NCBI GenBank assembly: GCA_019843655.1
Contig: JACDQD010000002.1
Span: 5,094,585 to 5,158,584, forward strand
Length of the DNA: 64,000 nt
Direction: 5' to 3'
Origin: Lethocerus indicus
Lineage: Eukaryota; Arthropoda; Insecta; Hemiptera; Belostomatidae
Below are positions 10,372 through 22,791 of this stretch, piece after piece (position 1 is the first letter of the stretch; each line of letters opens with the position of its first letter). A model generated the notes under the pieces. The model had not been told where the DNA came from. It searched no databases and worked only from the letters and a program-made list of their open reading frames with translations. Position numbers and translations under genes: made by a program.

Positions 10372-13243
10372 AACAGTTCGTTCGTGCCCATTCCCCCTCT
10401 AATTCCTCTCACATTTACTATCTTACTTAAGACGTTTACAATTTTAACTTTTTTGTAATAAATATGTACCAAATTCCAAAAAAATTAAATAATGAAACCC
10501 GATTTGTTATATACGTTCGACCAAACATTTACTTTATAGTATTTTAAACATAAAAGCCGGGAAACTGTGAAGTGCTATAATTCCCGATAGTTCGCACACC
10601 TTTTAGCCGTTAACGGGGTATTGTTAGTTGATGTCGTTTACATCGGGAGTCAAATGTGTAATGAAAGGCATCTATATAAAAATACGTGAAACCCGCCGTG
10701 TTCCGGTCACATGTTGTGCGGGTAATGCGATCGTAGCGGGCGAGGCGAGTGGCGTTGGGCCCGGGGGGGGGGAATGTGATTCGGGGAGTGGGCCATAGAC
10801 AAGTGGAAGGGCCTGTTGCACTCGAGCGACAAACAAACAAACGCCGGGGAACGTTTAAAGAGGGCGGCGATAAAGTCGGAGAGCCGACAGACGCGGACCT
10901 CGCGGTCCGTGCGCCATCTGGGGCATTGTCACAAATCTCCCGGCACCCTTTCAATTCCCACGAGAACGCTCTCCGCCAAACCTACCGAATTCCTTGGCCC
11001 GGCCTTCTTTAATACGCACCTCGTTCAAGGGAAAAAGCCTGCGACGTTAACGCGATCAGACTGATGTCTCCGGTTTAATGGTCTTCCGTTCGGCGAGTCC
11101 CAAATAGAATTTCCCTTCGTTTCGAAAACTTTTATATCGTAACTGGTTCTCAGAAGCTTCTTTCCTGTGAATATTTTCCCCGCTATTCTGCATTACGTCC
11201 TTTAAAGTCGTTATGAAATTTTGTAGGACTTTATAAGAAATCTATAAGAACGATATACGGAAATAGTTGTTGTAATTCGTGTGTTATAAGAAAACAGGTT
11301 ATTGTTCTAGTTTACCCCATAAAATGGATTGGAGGGATTCACTTCTAAAGAAAACTCCAAGGTGTCTAGTAATCATATTTTTGCGGCTTCTTTTCTTTCT
11401 ATCGCGCTCGGGTTGCCTCGTAGTTTTGTTCAATTCAATTTTGTTTTGGCGCGTGATCATATTTGAATTGAATTAAATTAAATATAAACTCGGTTCTTTA
11501 TGAAACTGACGTCGATTATTATTTATAATAATTACACGGTATTATTTCAATTTCGATTTTATCTGAATTGATGCTCATGTCGGGGAGAAGGGAAACTCAT
11601 TGAAACCAACACTAATTGCTATAATGATAGTAATTGAAGGTTTGAGTAATCCAAACTGACAACTAAATTGCACCTTCCGACCGTCCATTAAAGCCTAAAG
11701 GTTATATAAACGTCAGTGCAAAGGTTATACATTCTCGGTTGAGTTTAATGGTATAATTTAGATTCTAGATCCGTTTTTAAGTCACTAGACAGTAGACCCT
11801 AACGCACAATGCTTAAAAATGTTGGATCCTATAAATAGTCGCAGATTCAATATGGTTTTTTTGTGTAGAATGAATCAAAAGAACATTGGTAATTATTTAT
11901 AACAACAGTTTTAATATTTATGAATATCTGTGTGGTGTGTGTGTTACCACTTTTAACAATATAACACACGCATAATCGTATTTATTACTTTATTTATTAA
12001 TATTTATATATATTAATAGTATAATAAATTCTCAGGACCGCTAGAACAGTCATTGCACTAATTGAACGTACCATCAGTAGGTTTTTTTTTTCGGTCGGCC
12101 TTTCATTAATGAGGTATAAATTCCTGGGCCTAATTCTAACAGGTGGTCCTCTAATTACTTTTAATCATATCTGGAAAGCTGCCATCCAGATTATTGTTAT
12201 TATTGGCTGAGCTGGACCGCGACGAATCGATGTTAAATCGATTTTTAAGATCTTTCTGCCATATTATGTACCTCCTCTTTTATACCACCCTCAAGATACG
12301 ATAATCGACTCAAATCTCAAGTTTCTTTTTTAACATCCCAATCGAAAATATGGCAGAGCGTTTTGGATATAAGTGAAAGTAGAATTGGCCATGCCAAGAT
12401 TTTTACAAACGTCGAGGACTAGACATAACAGTCCACACTGTAAAAATTTGTTTAATAAATTAAAAAAAGATACAGGCATGTAAAAATCTAAAGAGAACCT
12501 TGTTCCGGCAGATTTCACTTCGGACAGTGCTTTTAATATATTAATTTTATGATGAGACCCCTTTGTATCGAGAAATCATCGGCCGATCGTCCCAAATGGA
12601 AGACTGACAAATTGAAACTAGTCAGGGAAGAATACAGAAATATAATATGTTCAGTATAAAATAAGTTTAGGTTTTTCAAATTTGAATTCAGTAGTAAAAG
12701 GAAAATAATAAAAATGACCATCGATAGTAGTACGTAAACTTACGTAATGCCGCAATTGGTGGTAATAGTTGAAATCGGCATGGTTTGAATCAACGTGGCC
12801 AGAAGTAGCAGCCATACAAGGACAAGCCGAAGCCATGCAACCGATGCCCACAGCAGGAGCACAAAATTTAAAGCTGACTTCCCTTTAAGCTTCCTCCCCC
12901 CCTCTACCCCGGACTTTATTTACTGAGGCTTTTTCTGTGAACCAGTGAAGAGTTTGTTTTTTGCGGAGAGGTCAGGCTAATCCTTATTCAATATTGGCGA
13001 TCATTAAATCCACACAGTAGCTCAATGCCGGTGAGCAATTCCTACCAGGTTATGTACGCGAGCAAACATTTTCATCGCGCATTACTCCACAACTACTTTC
13101 TTCCTACGCATATGCATCCTTATGAATCTAAAATATGAAAATCGGTCCTTTTACTTCTTTCATTTAAGATAGCGAGTTTTCTCGAAAACGCACTGACACA
13201 CGAAACACGAAAACAAAACCGTCGAAAGCGAACGCGAGGAAGT

Positions 13244-13284
13244 TATATAAAGCCCTGAAATAAGACCAACTGGAGCGTTTAGTC
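13244..13284 (+). promoter_or_regulatory. TATA/initiator-like core promoter on the plus strand in Wnt10 intron 3
   Basis: TATATAAAG at 13244-13252 is followed by TTTAGTC at 13278-13284, a loose match to the arthropod initiator, about 37 bp from the TATA start. It points opposite to Wnt10. The first ORF after it is a 47-codon frame at 13379-13522 (MSAFQPNKPIQPHPSS...), of unknown significance. TATA matches are common by chance in AT-rich DNA. Confidence 0.25.
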
Positions 13285-16200
13285 GGGGTCACTGACTGAC
13301 ATTAACAGGTTTACACCAATTTATCAAATTCTCTGTACTGCTGCCATCAGAAAATAGCCCTTTACCTGCCTATTTCAAATGTCTGCTTTTCAACCGAACA
13401 AGCCCATTCAGCCCCACCCGTCGTCGTTGACAAATTCAAACCAATTGAATTCGCTTCCTTTTTTGTGTCAATTCAACCCTCACCTCAAACATATATACAT
13501 ATATATATGTAGATATAGATAAGCTTAATGTCGTTTTAATTTTGGTAAATTCTATCGGTAGTTTCCAATCTAATATTGGTCCCATAAAGTACTCTAATTT
13601 AATTTCCTACAATGTCTAACTCTTATTTATTACTTATAAGTAATGAAAAGTCTTTGAAAAGTTATAAAGTATTCCTTATTTTAGAATTTTTAAATTGTTC
13701 TTCCTCCTATGTATGGTTTCCCCCTTGGGCATAGATTCTTGAACTGCGAGCCCTCTATTGGTAGTCTTCAGAACTGCTTGTTTTAAAAGAATCACGTTTA
13801 ATGACAAATGATGAATCACTTAACTTTTACTTTTAGTTAAATTAGAGTGTTTTCCATCAGACTCTTTGCAACTTCTGGTGCAACAATTTTTTTTCATACA
13901 CGTATAAAAAGAATAACATATTTAAAAGACCTTCATAGTGTGTTCCCAATGTTTAAAGTCAGATATCTATTATTAATTTAAAATTGTATAGAAATTTCTG
14001 TAATAAAAAATAATACAAAACCGCCGATAATTATTAGTTATTACGAGTAATTATTAAAAGGAAACTATTGCGTAAGCCGCTTGTACTATAATTATTCAAA
14101 TAACTACTAACACTATATATTCGCGAGCTGAACTAATTGTATAGCTATTAAGTCACCCGAAAAAAATTTCATGACTGGGATTGCGGAAGTAATAAGCCCA
14201 GGTAATATAACTTAACTCAGAAATTAAGCTGTATAATCTGTAAAGATGGAAAAGCGAGAAAACATTTTTTCCTCCTCTTTAAAAGTTTAAAATTGTGTTC
14301 TCGAATATTTTAAACCGGAGTTAACAATTCCAGTACTTTTTCTTTCCCCGAATAGCATCTGAATTATCGTATTAGTATACATTTCAGTTGCTCGAGTTTA
14401 TTTTTTCAGTCCTTCAGTATCGCATACATTGCCGTTCAGATAACAATTTCAGGAAAAAGGTTTACTCTCCTTCTGTATTTAAAATCACGGACGAAAGGAC
14501 GAAAGGAACGGTTTTCGAGTGTACACCAACCTGATACACCTGTATCGGATGTCGCAAATTAAATAAGGTATTATTAATAAAGGTGAAATAAATGAAAGAG
14601 CGGACAGAGATAAGACAAGTGTGATAATAATATGGGATGTGGGTTGGGGCGGGTGCGGGGCCACCCGCGGCGGCAAAACACAGCAATTTGGGCCGGCATT
14701 AGGCCACCTCAGGCGGGCCACTCCGCCCGCCCAACAAATTGCTCTATCGGCCTCCGCTCTCCACTCCACTATTAGCTCTCTCCCTTCTTAAATTATAGAA
14801 ATAGTCCCCCAGGGCCTCCGTCCGGACCTTCCCGCATTTATTTACGGCCAACCCCTGGCCGATTTTTCTTCATTCGTCGTTGCAAAAAAGAGTCTGCGGT
14901 GAACAATAAACCTGGAGGACGCTCGCTGCAGTTTCCCATCAATTCCACCTAGCCTTCTTATACAAATAATAAAAAACGTTTTCTCCCTACTCACTCTTCA
15001 TTCTATCCCATTATAAGCTTACTCATTAGGTAGTAATAATAAAATAATATCAAAACTGTATGGTAAGATATAGACAAGAGATAATTAATGCTCAACTCGG
15101 TTCAAGGTTTGTATGCATTATACGAGTTTAAAAACGGAAAAATTAGACTCGACTAGCTAGTGTAAGGTACAAGGAGAGAAATAATAACGATATTATTATT
15201 ATCGACTCCCTCGACTTCGAGGCGGAGGTTCAACACCCCTTCCCTTTAATAACGGTAATTCGTATTTGGTCGGAATTATTTCCACTATATAATGGGGAAG
15301 CTCGAGTTACAATTTAGGCTCTATTATTCCTGCTATATTTAACCATCGGCGATCATTATCCTTACCGAAAACAATCTCCTCGACGTGTCGTCTAATCGTA
15401 AAATATCTCATTTAGCGGTTGGGGGGTCGCCCCTTTTTTTTGGCCTCCCGAACACCCGGAATGTTGAATAAGAGGGTCGGCGTTTATGTCCGCGGGGGAA
15501 GTCGATCGAAACGAATCGGTGAACACAGAAACATATAACTGCTCCCCATCTGCGTGGGGGAAAGGAGAAGAGAGAGAATGAGAGAGCGAGGGGGAAGGCG
15601 AGAAAATGGCCGGGGTAATTGGGTGGTTTATGGGCCGATGTTGGGAGCGAAACAGAGAAAGAAAGAAATACGAGAGAAAGAAGGAGAGAGCGGGAGGACC
15701 ATGCTGGCGGTGTCCAGGGTGGGTGGAGACGATGACTAAAGGAGGATTTACGTGCGCTCAGGCTCTGGCTCTCTATCCTCCTCCTCGGTGACCGGCATGG
15801 TCCCTCTCGCTATTGTGCCCGGGGCCGGCATCTACTTACCATAGGGTCACCTGGACATTCCGGGAACCTGTGGGTGGTGGGGCGTGGTCTCCGACCGGGG
15901 ACTCGACGATTTACCGCGATGGGCGGCCGAATCTTCCGAATCGGACGACTGTGACCGACGCAGCGAAATTGTATAGCTCGCTTTGTGATTGTGAAAGTAT
16001 TTTATTCGCAGAACAATTGAAGCGCAGTAACGTGGATCGCTGATTTAGTGGTGGGAACGCAGTCATTACCCATTCTTTTTTTTCTGGAAACTATTAAATT
16101 ACGGGTAACCTTTACTGCATTTAGTGTTATTACGATTGTAATGTATTCAAGCGGATCCTACAAAAATCGAAAAGAGTAGGAATTATGAAGTTGTAGAATA

Positions 16201-16817
16201 ATAATACAGCTGAAACATAATTTAATGTTGCACTTCCCGAGTTAATCTCGATTTCATCGTCGGATTTATATAAACCACAGGCTAAATAAAATGACTCACT
16301 AGCTGACGTTTTGGACATGTTTTAACAAGTCGAGCTCGATTTAATTTGTAAGGTGTATTTAAACTCCGGTAAATTTTATATATTGGGAGACGAAATTGGC
16401 CTACTGTTAACAGGCCAGATTAACTCAGTATTTTTCACACCTTCCATAATTAAAACTGTACTTGTAATTAAAGCAAACGTTTCTTTCAACGTGATTAAGC
16501 AGTTCCGATTCGAAATCCATGTTACATCGATCACTGTTTCGCAGTGTCGCCTTCTGGAATTCTAATACCACTATAATTTAAATAATTGTGTCCAGTCTTG
16601 TCCAGAACCGCGATCGTTGACATCTTAAAGGAGATTAAGTGGAAATGAGCGAGGAAGTCTGAGGGAGTAAACCAGGGAGAACTGCGAACCGGTGTTGGTG
16701 GTCCGAAGGCTTCGAAAAAATATTAACCGTTACCTTGTATATTAACAGCTTTACGAGAAGGAGGAAAAAAACGAAGTTGAAATATATCGGCGTAGAAGAA
16801 GAATGCGGTTAAAGTGG

Positions 16818-16843
<26 letters not shown>
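16818..16843. repeat. (TA)13 microsatellite
   Basis: TA tract of 26 bp, continued after one C by a further short TA run to 16851. Confidence 0.97.
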
Positions 16844-16849
<6 letters not shown>

Positions 16850-17005
16850 TAGGAGTTGTTGGTCGGGCGGGGATTACTCGAGGGGAGGTTAATATGGGCC
16901 GCGTAACGCCTTGACAGGATTAGATCCAGTGATGTATCTATTATGTATGGACGCCTCTCGCCCTTCGGCCCACCTGTCGGCCACACACCGAGCTACTTTG
17001 TAATA

Positions 17006-17050
17006 CCCTCTTCTCCTCCTCCCCACTCTCTTTCTCTCCCCTCCTCTCCC
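17006..17050. repeat. Pyrimidine-rich (CT) tract
   Basis: Forty-five bases almost purely C and T on the plus strand, irregular CTC/CCT pattern. Confidence 0.85.
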
Positions 17051-17610
17051 AATCTAGTGCCAAATTGCCGACAGAACGTCTTCGGGAGGTCTAACGGAGA
17101 GTTTTATGCAAAACATTAGGTTCCGAGGCCGTCCGTTCCGAGACCTTTTTCAGACATAAATAACCTTCCGAGAGAGCGTTTTATTTTTATTCGGGCCCAA
17201 ATTAATAACGGACACTAGTATCGAAATTGATTTTAATTCTTGACGATTACGGCGGGAGACTTGGGGGAGGGAACTCGTTTACCGCTAATAGCCAGTGCGA
17301 ATAATAAATCCGGGCCTTCTATCAATGCCGACGGGTTTCTTTATTTGCGTCGGCGCGAATGTACAAACCGCAAAATTAATATACGATGGGCTCAAGTCCG
17401 TGAATTATGTCCGACCGTGAATTCGTGGGACGGTCGGCTCCATGAATGGCCTCACCGCCATGTCTCCGGCTGTGTACGTTCAGTTCCGGGTGAGTACGAG
17501 CGCTTTATTGAAGTAGATTTCTGAGCGCGGCCTTATACACTGAGTACATATAAATCGATTTCATTTTGTGCATTCTAACCTAAAATGTCACGTCACATCG
17601 TACTATATAA

Positions 17611-17612
<2 letters not shown>

Positions 17613-17664
<52 letters not shown>
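17613..17664. repeat. (AT)26 microsatellite
   Basis: Uninterrupted AT dinucleotide tract of 52 bp. Confidence 0.98.
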
Positions 17665-17666
<2 letters not shown>

Positions 17667-18242
17667 TTCATAAAAACTAATATTCCTACGAAATAATTAT
17701 AAGTTAGAGCGAATGAAATAAATAGTTCTTCGAAATGTAAGTATTTCTTCCTTTCTATAAGAAATATCGGTATAAATCATTCTTGCACTCTACAGGGTAA
17801 TGATGTAAGGTGCACCGCCCTCTAGATAAGAAGTTAAAACGGGTGTTAAAGAATAAGTGTCTGTGGTACTCCTTCGTCCGATGTTCCCATTGCAGATACC
17901 CTGTATAAGTAGATAAGGGAGGCCGCTCGATACATATTAATACAATATGCCGGCGAGTTTGCCGACTCCCCCTTCTTCCTCCTCGCCCGGACGCCCTTTT
18001 ATTTATATATTAAATATTTATCCGTCCGGGAAAGGTGTCCTCACACCGGAAAAGGCTCGCGTTCCACGTACGGAGTCGGATTGAAATTGCTAAAACAGCG
18101 AACAATCGCGTCTTTACACGCCCTGGTTCATTTACAGTGCAAACGCTTCCCGGTGTCCGGGGTAAAACGCTAAGGGGCCTTTATAAACGCGGACAATTTT
18201 TAAGGGTAGATGGCGTTTTAAAATAGCGAAAAAGGAACCGAC

Positions 18243-18583
18243 CTGTCGTCCGGCTTCGTTGTTGTGGAGGACCACTCTGGACTGTATGTCGCCGTTGTTC
18301 TTCTCGCGGGCGTCGAGGAACTTCTTGGAGAAGTGGAGCCCGAACTCGAGGTTGTGCGAGCAGCCGCCCCACTTCCAGGAGTTCCTGACCTGGTGGAGGT
18401 TGTTGACGAGCGGCGAGGAGGATAGGTGGGCGGCGGCGGCGGTGGCCTTGGCGGCGGTGGAGGCCCTGTGGGTGTGGGGCTCGCAGCCGCACTCCAGCAG
18501 CCGCCCCTGGCTGCACGCCCGAGCCACGCTGTGCGCCACGCCAGCCGCTGATATAGCCGAGGCGAACGCAGACTCCCGATATC
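18243..18583 (-). CDS. Wnt10: Wnt10 coding exon 3
   Basis: This 341-nt exon encodes residues 103 (split Gly) to 216. It carries YRESAFASAISAAGVAHSVARAC, the helical N-terminal-domain core typical of Wnts, then CGCEP, and WKWGGCSHNLEFGLHFSKKFLDARE, followed by LHNNEAGRQ, the hallmark helix before the acylation hairpin. WGGCS..(L/M).FG..FSK.FLD.RE is a Wnt signature and the D/SRE ending with the long preceding loop suits Wnt10. Between residues 139 and 165 there is a low-complexity Ala/His/Ser stretch (THRASTAAKATAAAAHLSSS) at the place where Wnt10 proteins have a variable loop. The acceptor is tcataG|GATATC (phase 1, completing Gly103) and the donor is ACAG|GTCGGT (phase 0). Four cysteines lie in this exon. 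Confidence 0.97.
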
Positions 18584-21500
18584 CTATGACAAAATATCAC
18601 CGCCATTATTCCCTATTCACCTCTAGTCGAACTAATTTCGACGCAGATTATTTTTAAATAATTTACAATCGACTATTATAGTTCTAGAGACGTGCCAACG
18701 ACGGTTGGTTACAATCCGTTACTATACCTTCGTAAATAATAAACCTTACCTGACTGCACGGTTAGGAATATCCGCAAAGTTATGAATCAACTCGTCCTTC
18801 CCTTTTCCGGTATCGAAGTGAATAAAATAGAAAATGACTGATGGTCCTCTCTTGACGGGCGACGAGAGAAGATAGGCTCCGTACGTTCTTTAACGATGCG
18901 CCAATCCGCGTTACACCGTTTCATTTTTATGTAAATGAGCCTGGGCCTATTTTTCCGGTCCGGGAATAAAAAGTTAGTGGCCGATAACTTTGAAAATTCC
19001 AATTCCAGAAGACAGTTGTTCGTGACTTTGAACGAGAGAAGGGGAAGCGTTACGCTCGGTCACTCTTCAAGGCTGACTCCCTCTCCCCCACACTCGACGG
19101 AAAGCCCCCGAGAAGATTTCTTTTTCTTTGCGCATTTATTTATCCGCTACCCGTCAATCCTTCTTCCACTTCGGGTATTGTTGAGGGAGCCTAATAAATA
19201 TATGTTAAGAGTAGACCGCGATCTTCGGATCCATGGCATAGGCGCGATCCGGTTCGGACCAGATGTCGTCGACAATGTTTTTTAGAATTTTGGTTTTAGC
19301 AGTATGTTCGCGATGTTACTGTCCCTAAAATGCCGAAAACTTACTTTAAAAGTCTCTCATCGCACCCAATTCGCATTATTATTTACAGTAATACTTCAAA
19401 TTAACGCTTATTGATATTATTAATTAATTAACAATATAACAGTATGGGGACATTTGTCCCATCCGGGACGGGGCATCCATAAGTTAACACCCGTCGACTA
19501 TTTTTTTAACTCGGCTTCATTTAACATATATTTCCGGCAAATTGAAATCAATATAAGTCGAATGTTTTCGATGTCCTTAATATTTCATCGGCAGCTATTT
19601 CACTGCAGAAAGTAATTCCGTTTCGAAACGTACGGAAAGTATGACGGGTTATGACTGACGCGATATGACTAATCGCGATCTACAATAGGAGTACAAAACA
19701 ACCACCAGTGTCGTATACAATGGCGGTAAGAGTTTTAAATACATCGGACATACAGGGAATCCGAGGTATTCAATTATAAATCCCCGCGACCCGGATTTGC
19801 CGTGTTGTTAGCAAGTGGCGACAATATATTTTAATAGTACAAGTAGTGCTGGTAGTAGCCGTGTCGGTAGCACCGGCTTGTTCTCTCTCTTACTCTCCGT
19901 CTTTCTCTCTCGCTACCTCCTTCTCTTACAAACGACCGAGTCGGAGGAATGCGTTTCAAGAATGTGGAGCGAGTCGGAAAACGTGGGAAGAGCAGTTTAA
20001 AGTAGAAAGACGGGGGGACAGGGAACAACTCGAACGTGGATAGGTGTGTTCCTCCGGGACTGTTTGTCAGGCTCCCGGCCTCCCTCCCGACTTCATTCGC
20101 ACAATGAGGACAAACGTCGTACTACACAATGTTAAAGTGTAGCAAACGCGGGGCTAAGTAGGAGCCTTATGCAAACGAGGAGTCGGACGATGTAAAGGGA
20201 GTTGACAACTGGCAGAGCGGGAGACGGCCCCATCTGCATAGCCGGGGGGTTTATTGCGTCCCGCCCGGCGGGGACGTCCCATTGTCGTCCTTGCCCAGAT
20301 AACACCGACCACGGCCGGCTTAATAAATCTAACCCGAGGCGCCGCTCACTCCCGGCATTTTGACGGCGTCCGTCTTCACGACACGCTCGTTTGTCGCGTC
20401 CTCAACTCCCGACTTCGACCCGCCCACCGAACCCACTCTCAGTTCCACTGAATGTCGATCACTCACTCAATTGGAATATCACGATGATGCGCTCTCCAAC
20501 CCGGTCAATGTTTTATTTGTCAAAACTAAAATAGGAGTTTCATTGTAACCACTAGTGCATTAACTGCGCATTGTCTCAAACGACAAATTACAAAATAATA
20601 TCCTGGGCACTAAAAATTAGATTACGAGGAATTTTTAAATGCTAATTCTTCTCTGGCTTACGTTGGGTGAGTTCCATTGGCATCGTTCCGACGTTTTTTC
20701 TATATTGTTTAGGATCATTTTCGGAATTGAATCCTTAACGCTAATTTCTCATTAGTATGATCCGTTTATTTTAATAACAGCCGATGTGGGACTTGAGGAT
20801 TTATGGAAATGCAAGAAGTGTCCTCGTAATTTATAACTAAGAAAGAAGTTTTAAGTTATTCAATGCAAGAATTACACCCATGCGCGAGTTGACCTAAGAT
20901 ACCCCGTTTTTGCGTAAGCGGAGTTATTTATTACGGGCTCCGCGTCGATCCGTCAATTTCACTAAGAATTTCACGTAAAGTTTCGAAAAAACCGGTTTAT
21001 TATTCCGTCGAGTATTCCGTATCGCTCGGTGTGTTTTGTTTTTTAACGAAATGCTCGAGATCCCCCTCCGCCCCGACAAGAGAGAAAGTAAAGATTTAAG
21101 AGGCCGGGAGGGAGGGAGTCCTCCGGGACGGTAGTGAGGCTGTCCGGGTTGGTGAGCGGCCGCTATATATATTACTGGAATATAAACGGCCCGAGGGACT
21201 GGACATTGATGTATCTGGGGTTGGAGGACTGGGCGGTGAAGGGGGCACAATTTGTCGGCATGTCCCATTGTCATTGACGGACTCTGATTTACCGATGGGA
21301 AATCCGCCGGGGAGACGTCGCAGCTCCTCCTCCACCAGTGTCTATCAGCCGCGGGCGGAAATAACCTCCGCTTCGGTTCTACCCGTGAAAACTCTAATCT
21401 TATAAACGCAGCTCGCTAGCACTGGCAATCAGCTGTTGATTACAGCTGACTGAAGCTAGTTGAACAGTTAAATCCTCAAAATTACACTGTACTTCGCAGT

Positions 21501-22754
21501 TATCTGCGTTATTTCCATAAAATTTCGCGCGATATCGTTTTAAATTTTAAATATTCTGAAACTATTCTGTCATTTCTTGTCAGTGAAATCCAGGGCAAAG
21601 GCGATCCAACTAAGTGAGCAATATGTAACATATATATTCTGGGATTAAATATTACTTAATTTGTAGTAATGATAACCGGCTTCGATAAGTTGGCTATATG
21701 AGTCATTTCTAAGCATGGCGGATTCTAATTGGTGGATAAGTAAAAGTAACCGGGTATTTGAATTCAACTGCCGGATTATAATTCAGAAAAACTTTTCTTG
21801 CCGCCAGGTCGAAAGACATTCCCAGTTTATTTCACCAAAGCTTATAATGCGCGTATATCGGAGTTCTCCTGCGCCCTGAAGCGTCGCCGGCCGGCCAGTT
21901 TAATTTTGCATTGTGTTTCCATACCGTTTTGGGTGTGTGGCTTGTGCGAGCGGGAGCGGGGAACCCGGTTTTTTGCCAAGCATTGTATTTCCCGGTGGCC
22001 GACCTGGACACGGCCAACTTTTTCCACGAGATAATTTAATCGGCCCTCGAGGGAGAAGCAAAACGACAGACAAGTTGACAATCCCTTGCGCACTTGACGT
22101 TCGGCTCACCAAAATAAATTATATAAAGAAAGATACGGGCGAGGAAAAAAACTGTTTTATAAACTCTTGATAAACTTTAACTTGTTTTTCTCGCGGAGGT
22201 TCTGCACAGGTGTCAGAGCGTGTTGCCCTTCACGCCCCATCGGGACAACTCTCTCAGATCCCTGATTTTTTCTGGTTTTTGTTTCTTTTTACATTTTTTT
22301 TATTTTGCTTTAGGTCTGTGGTCTACTTTTTATAAAAATCGGTCGCAGTAAAACGCGTAATACCCTAAAAGTTACTGTCGTAAATTCCTTGAATATCTAC
22401 TATAAATTGGTTATGAATGGTTCCGTCATTGCGGAATAGGCGATTCGTAAATATACTCCCCCACGCGCATTTGGTCAGATTTTTACTGGTCCCCGTGCAG
22501 GAGCTAACGGCTAAATTGCACATGAAACCAATATTGTCTAATATAATTTGTCTTCATCGACATGTCTTTATACTGATAATTGTTTTCTTGATCTATTGAT
22601 CAATGGACAATCTCCAAATACTTAAATTATAAAAAATATTACAGCGATATATTTTCAAAGTACTCAGAAGGAAACTACCCATTTCTTTCTTTGGTAATGC
22701 TGCTGTTTCAATGTCAAAAGCCCCAAAACAAATATAGGGTGGGTAAAATGATGT

Positions 22755-22791
22755 TGCTTATAATATCATGCTTATAATTATTGCTTATAAT
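22755..22791. repeat. Three imperfect tandem copies of TGCTTATAAT
   Basis: Identical 10-mers start at 22755, 22769 and 22782, spaced 14 and 13 bp. Confidence 0.8.

Larger units (their letters stand above)
7292..18242 (-). other. Wnt10 intron 3 (about 11 kb)
   Basis: Phase-0 intron between GTCGGT and the acceptor at 7292. It contains the duplicated element (9520-9694, 10200-10371), a 12-bp palindrome and hairpin (8515-8571), a plus-strand TATA/initiator-like site (13244-13284), TA tracts at 16818 and 17613, GA-rich DNA at 15560-15690 and a pyrimidine tract at 17006-17050. The remaining stretches are AT-rich with scattered GC-rich patches, and I see no coding exon in them. Confidence 0.8.

Noticed and set aside
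12770..12880. Minus-strand stretch that can encode a hydrophobic LLLW...LLLLAT segment ending at a GTAAGT-like donor, like a signal-peptide exon
   Set aside because: No ATG in that frame before an upstream TAA and no good acceptor; it lies inside intron 3, and the 52-kb exon explains the Wnt10 signal peptide better.
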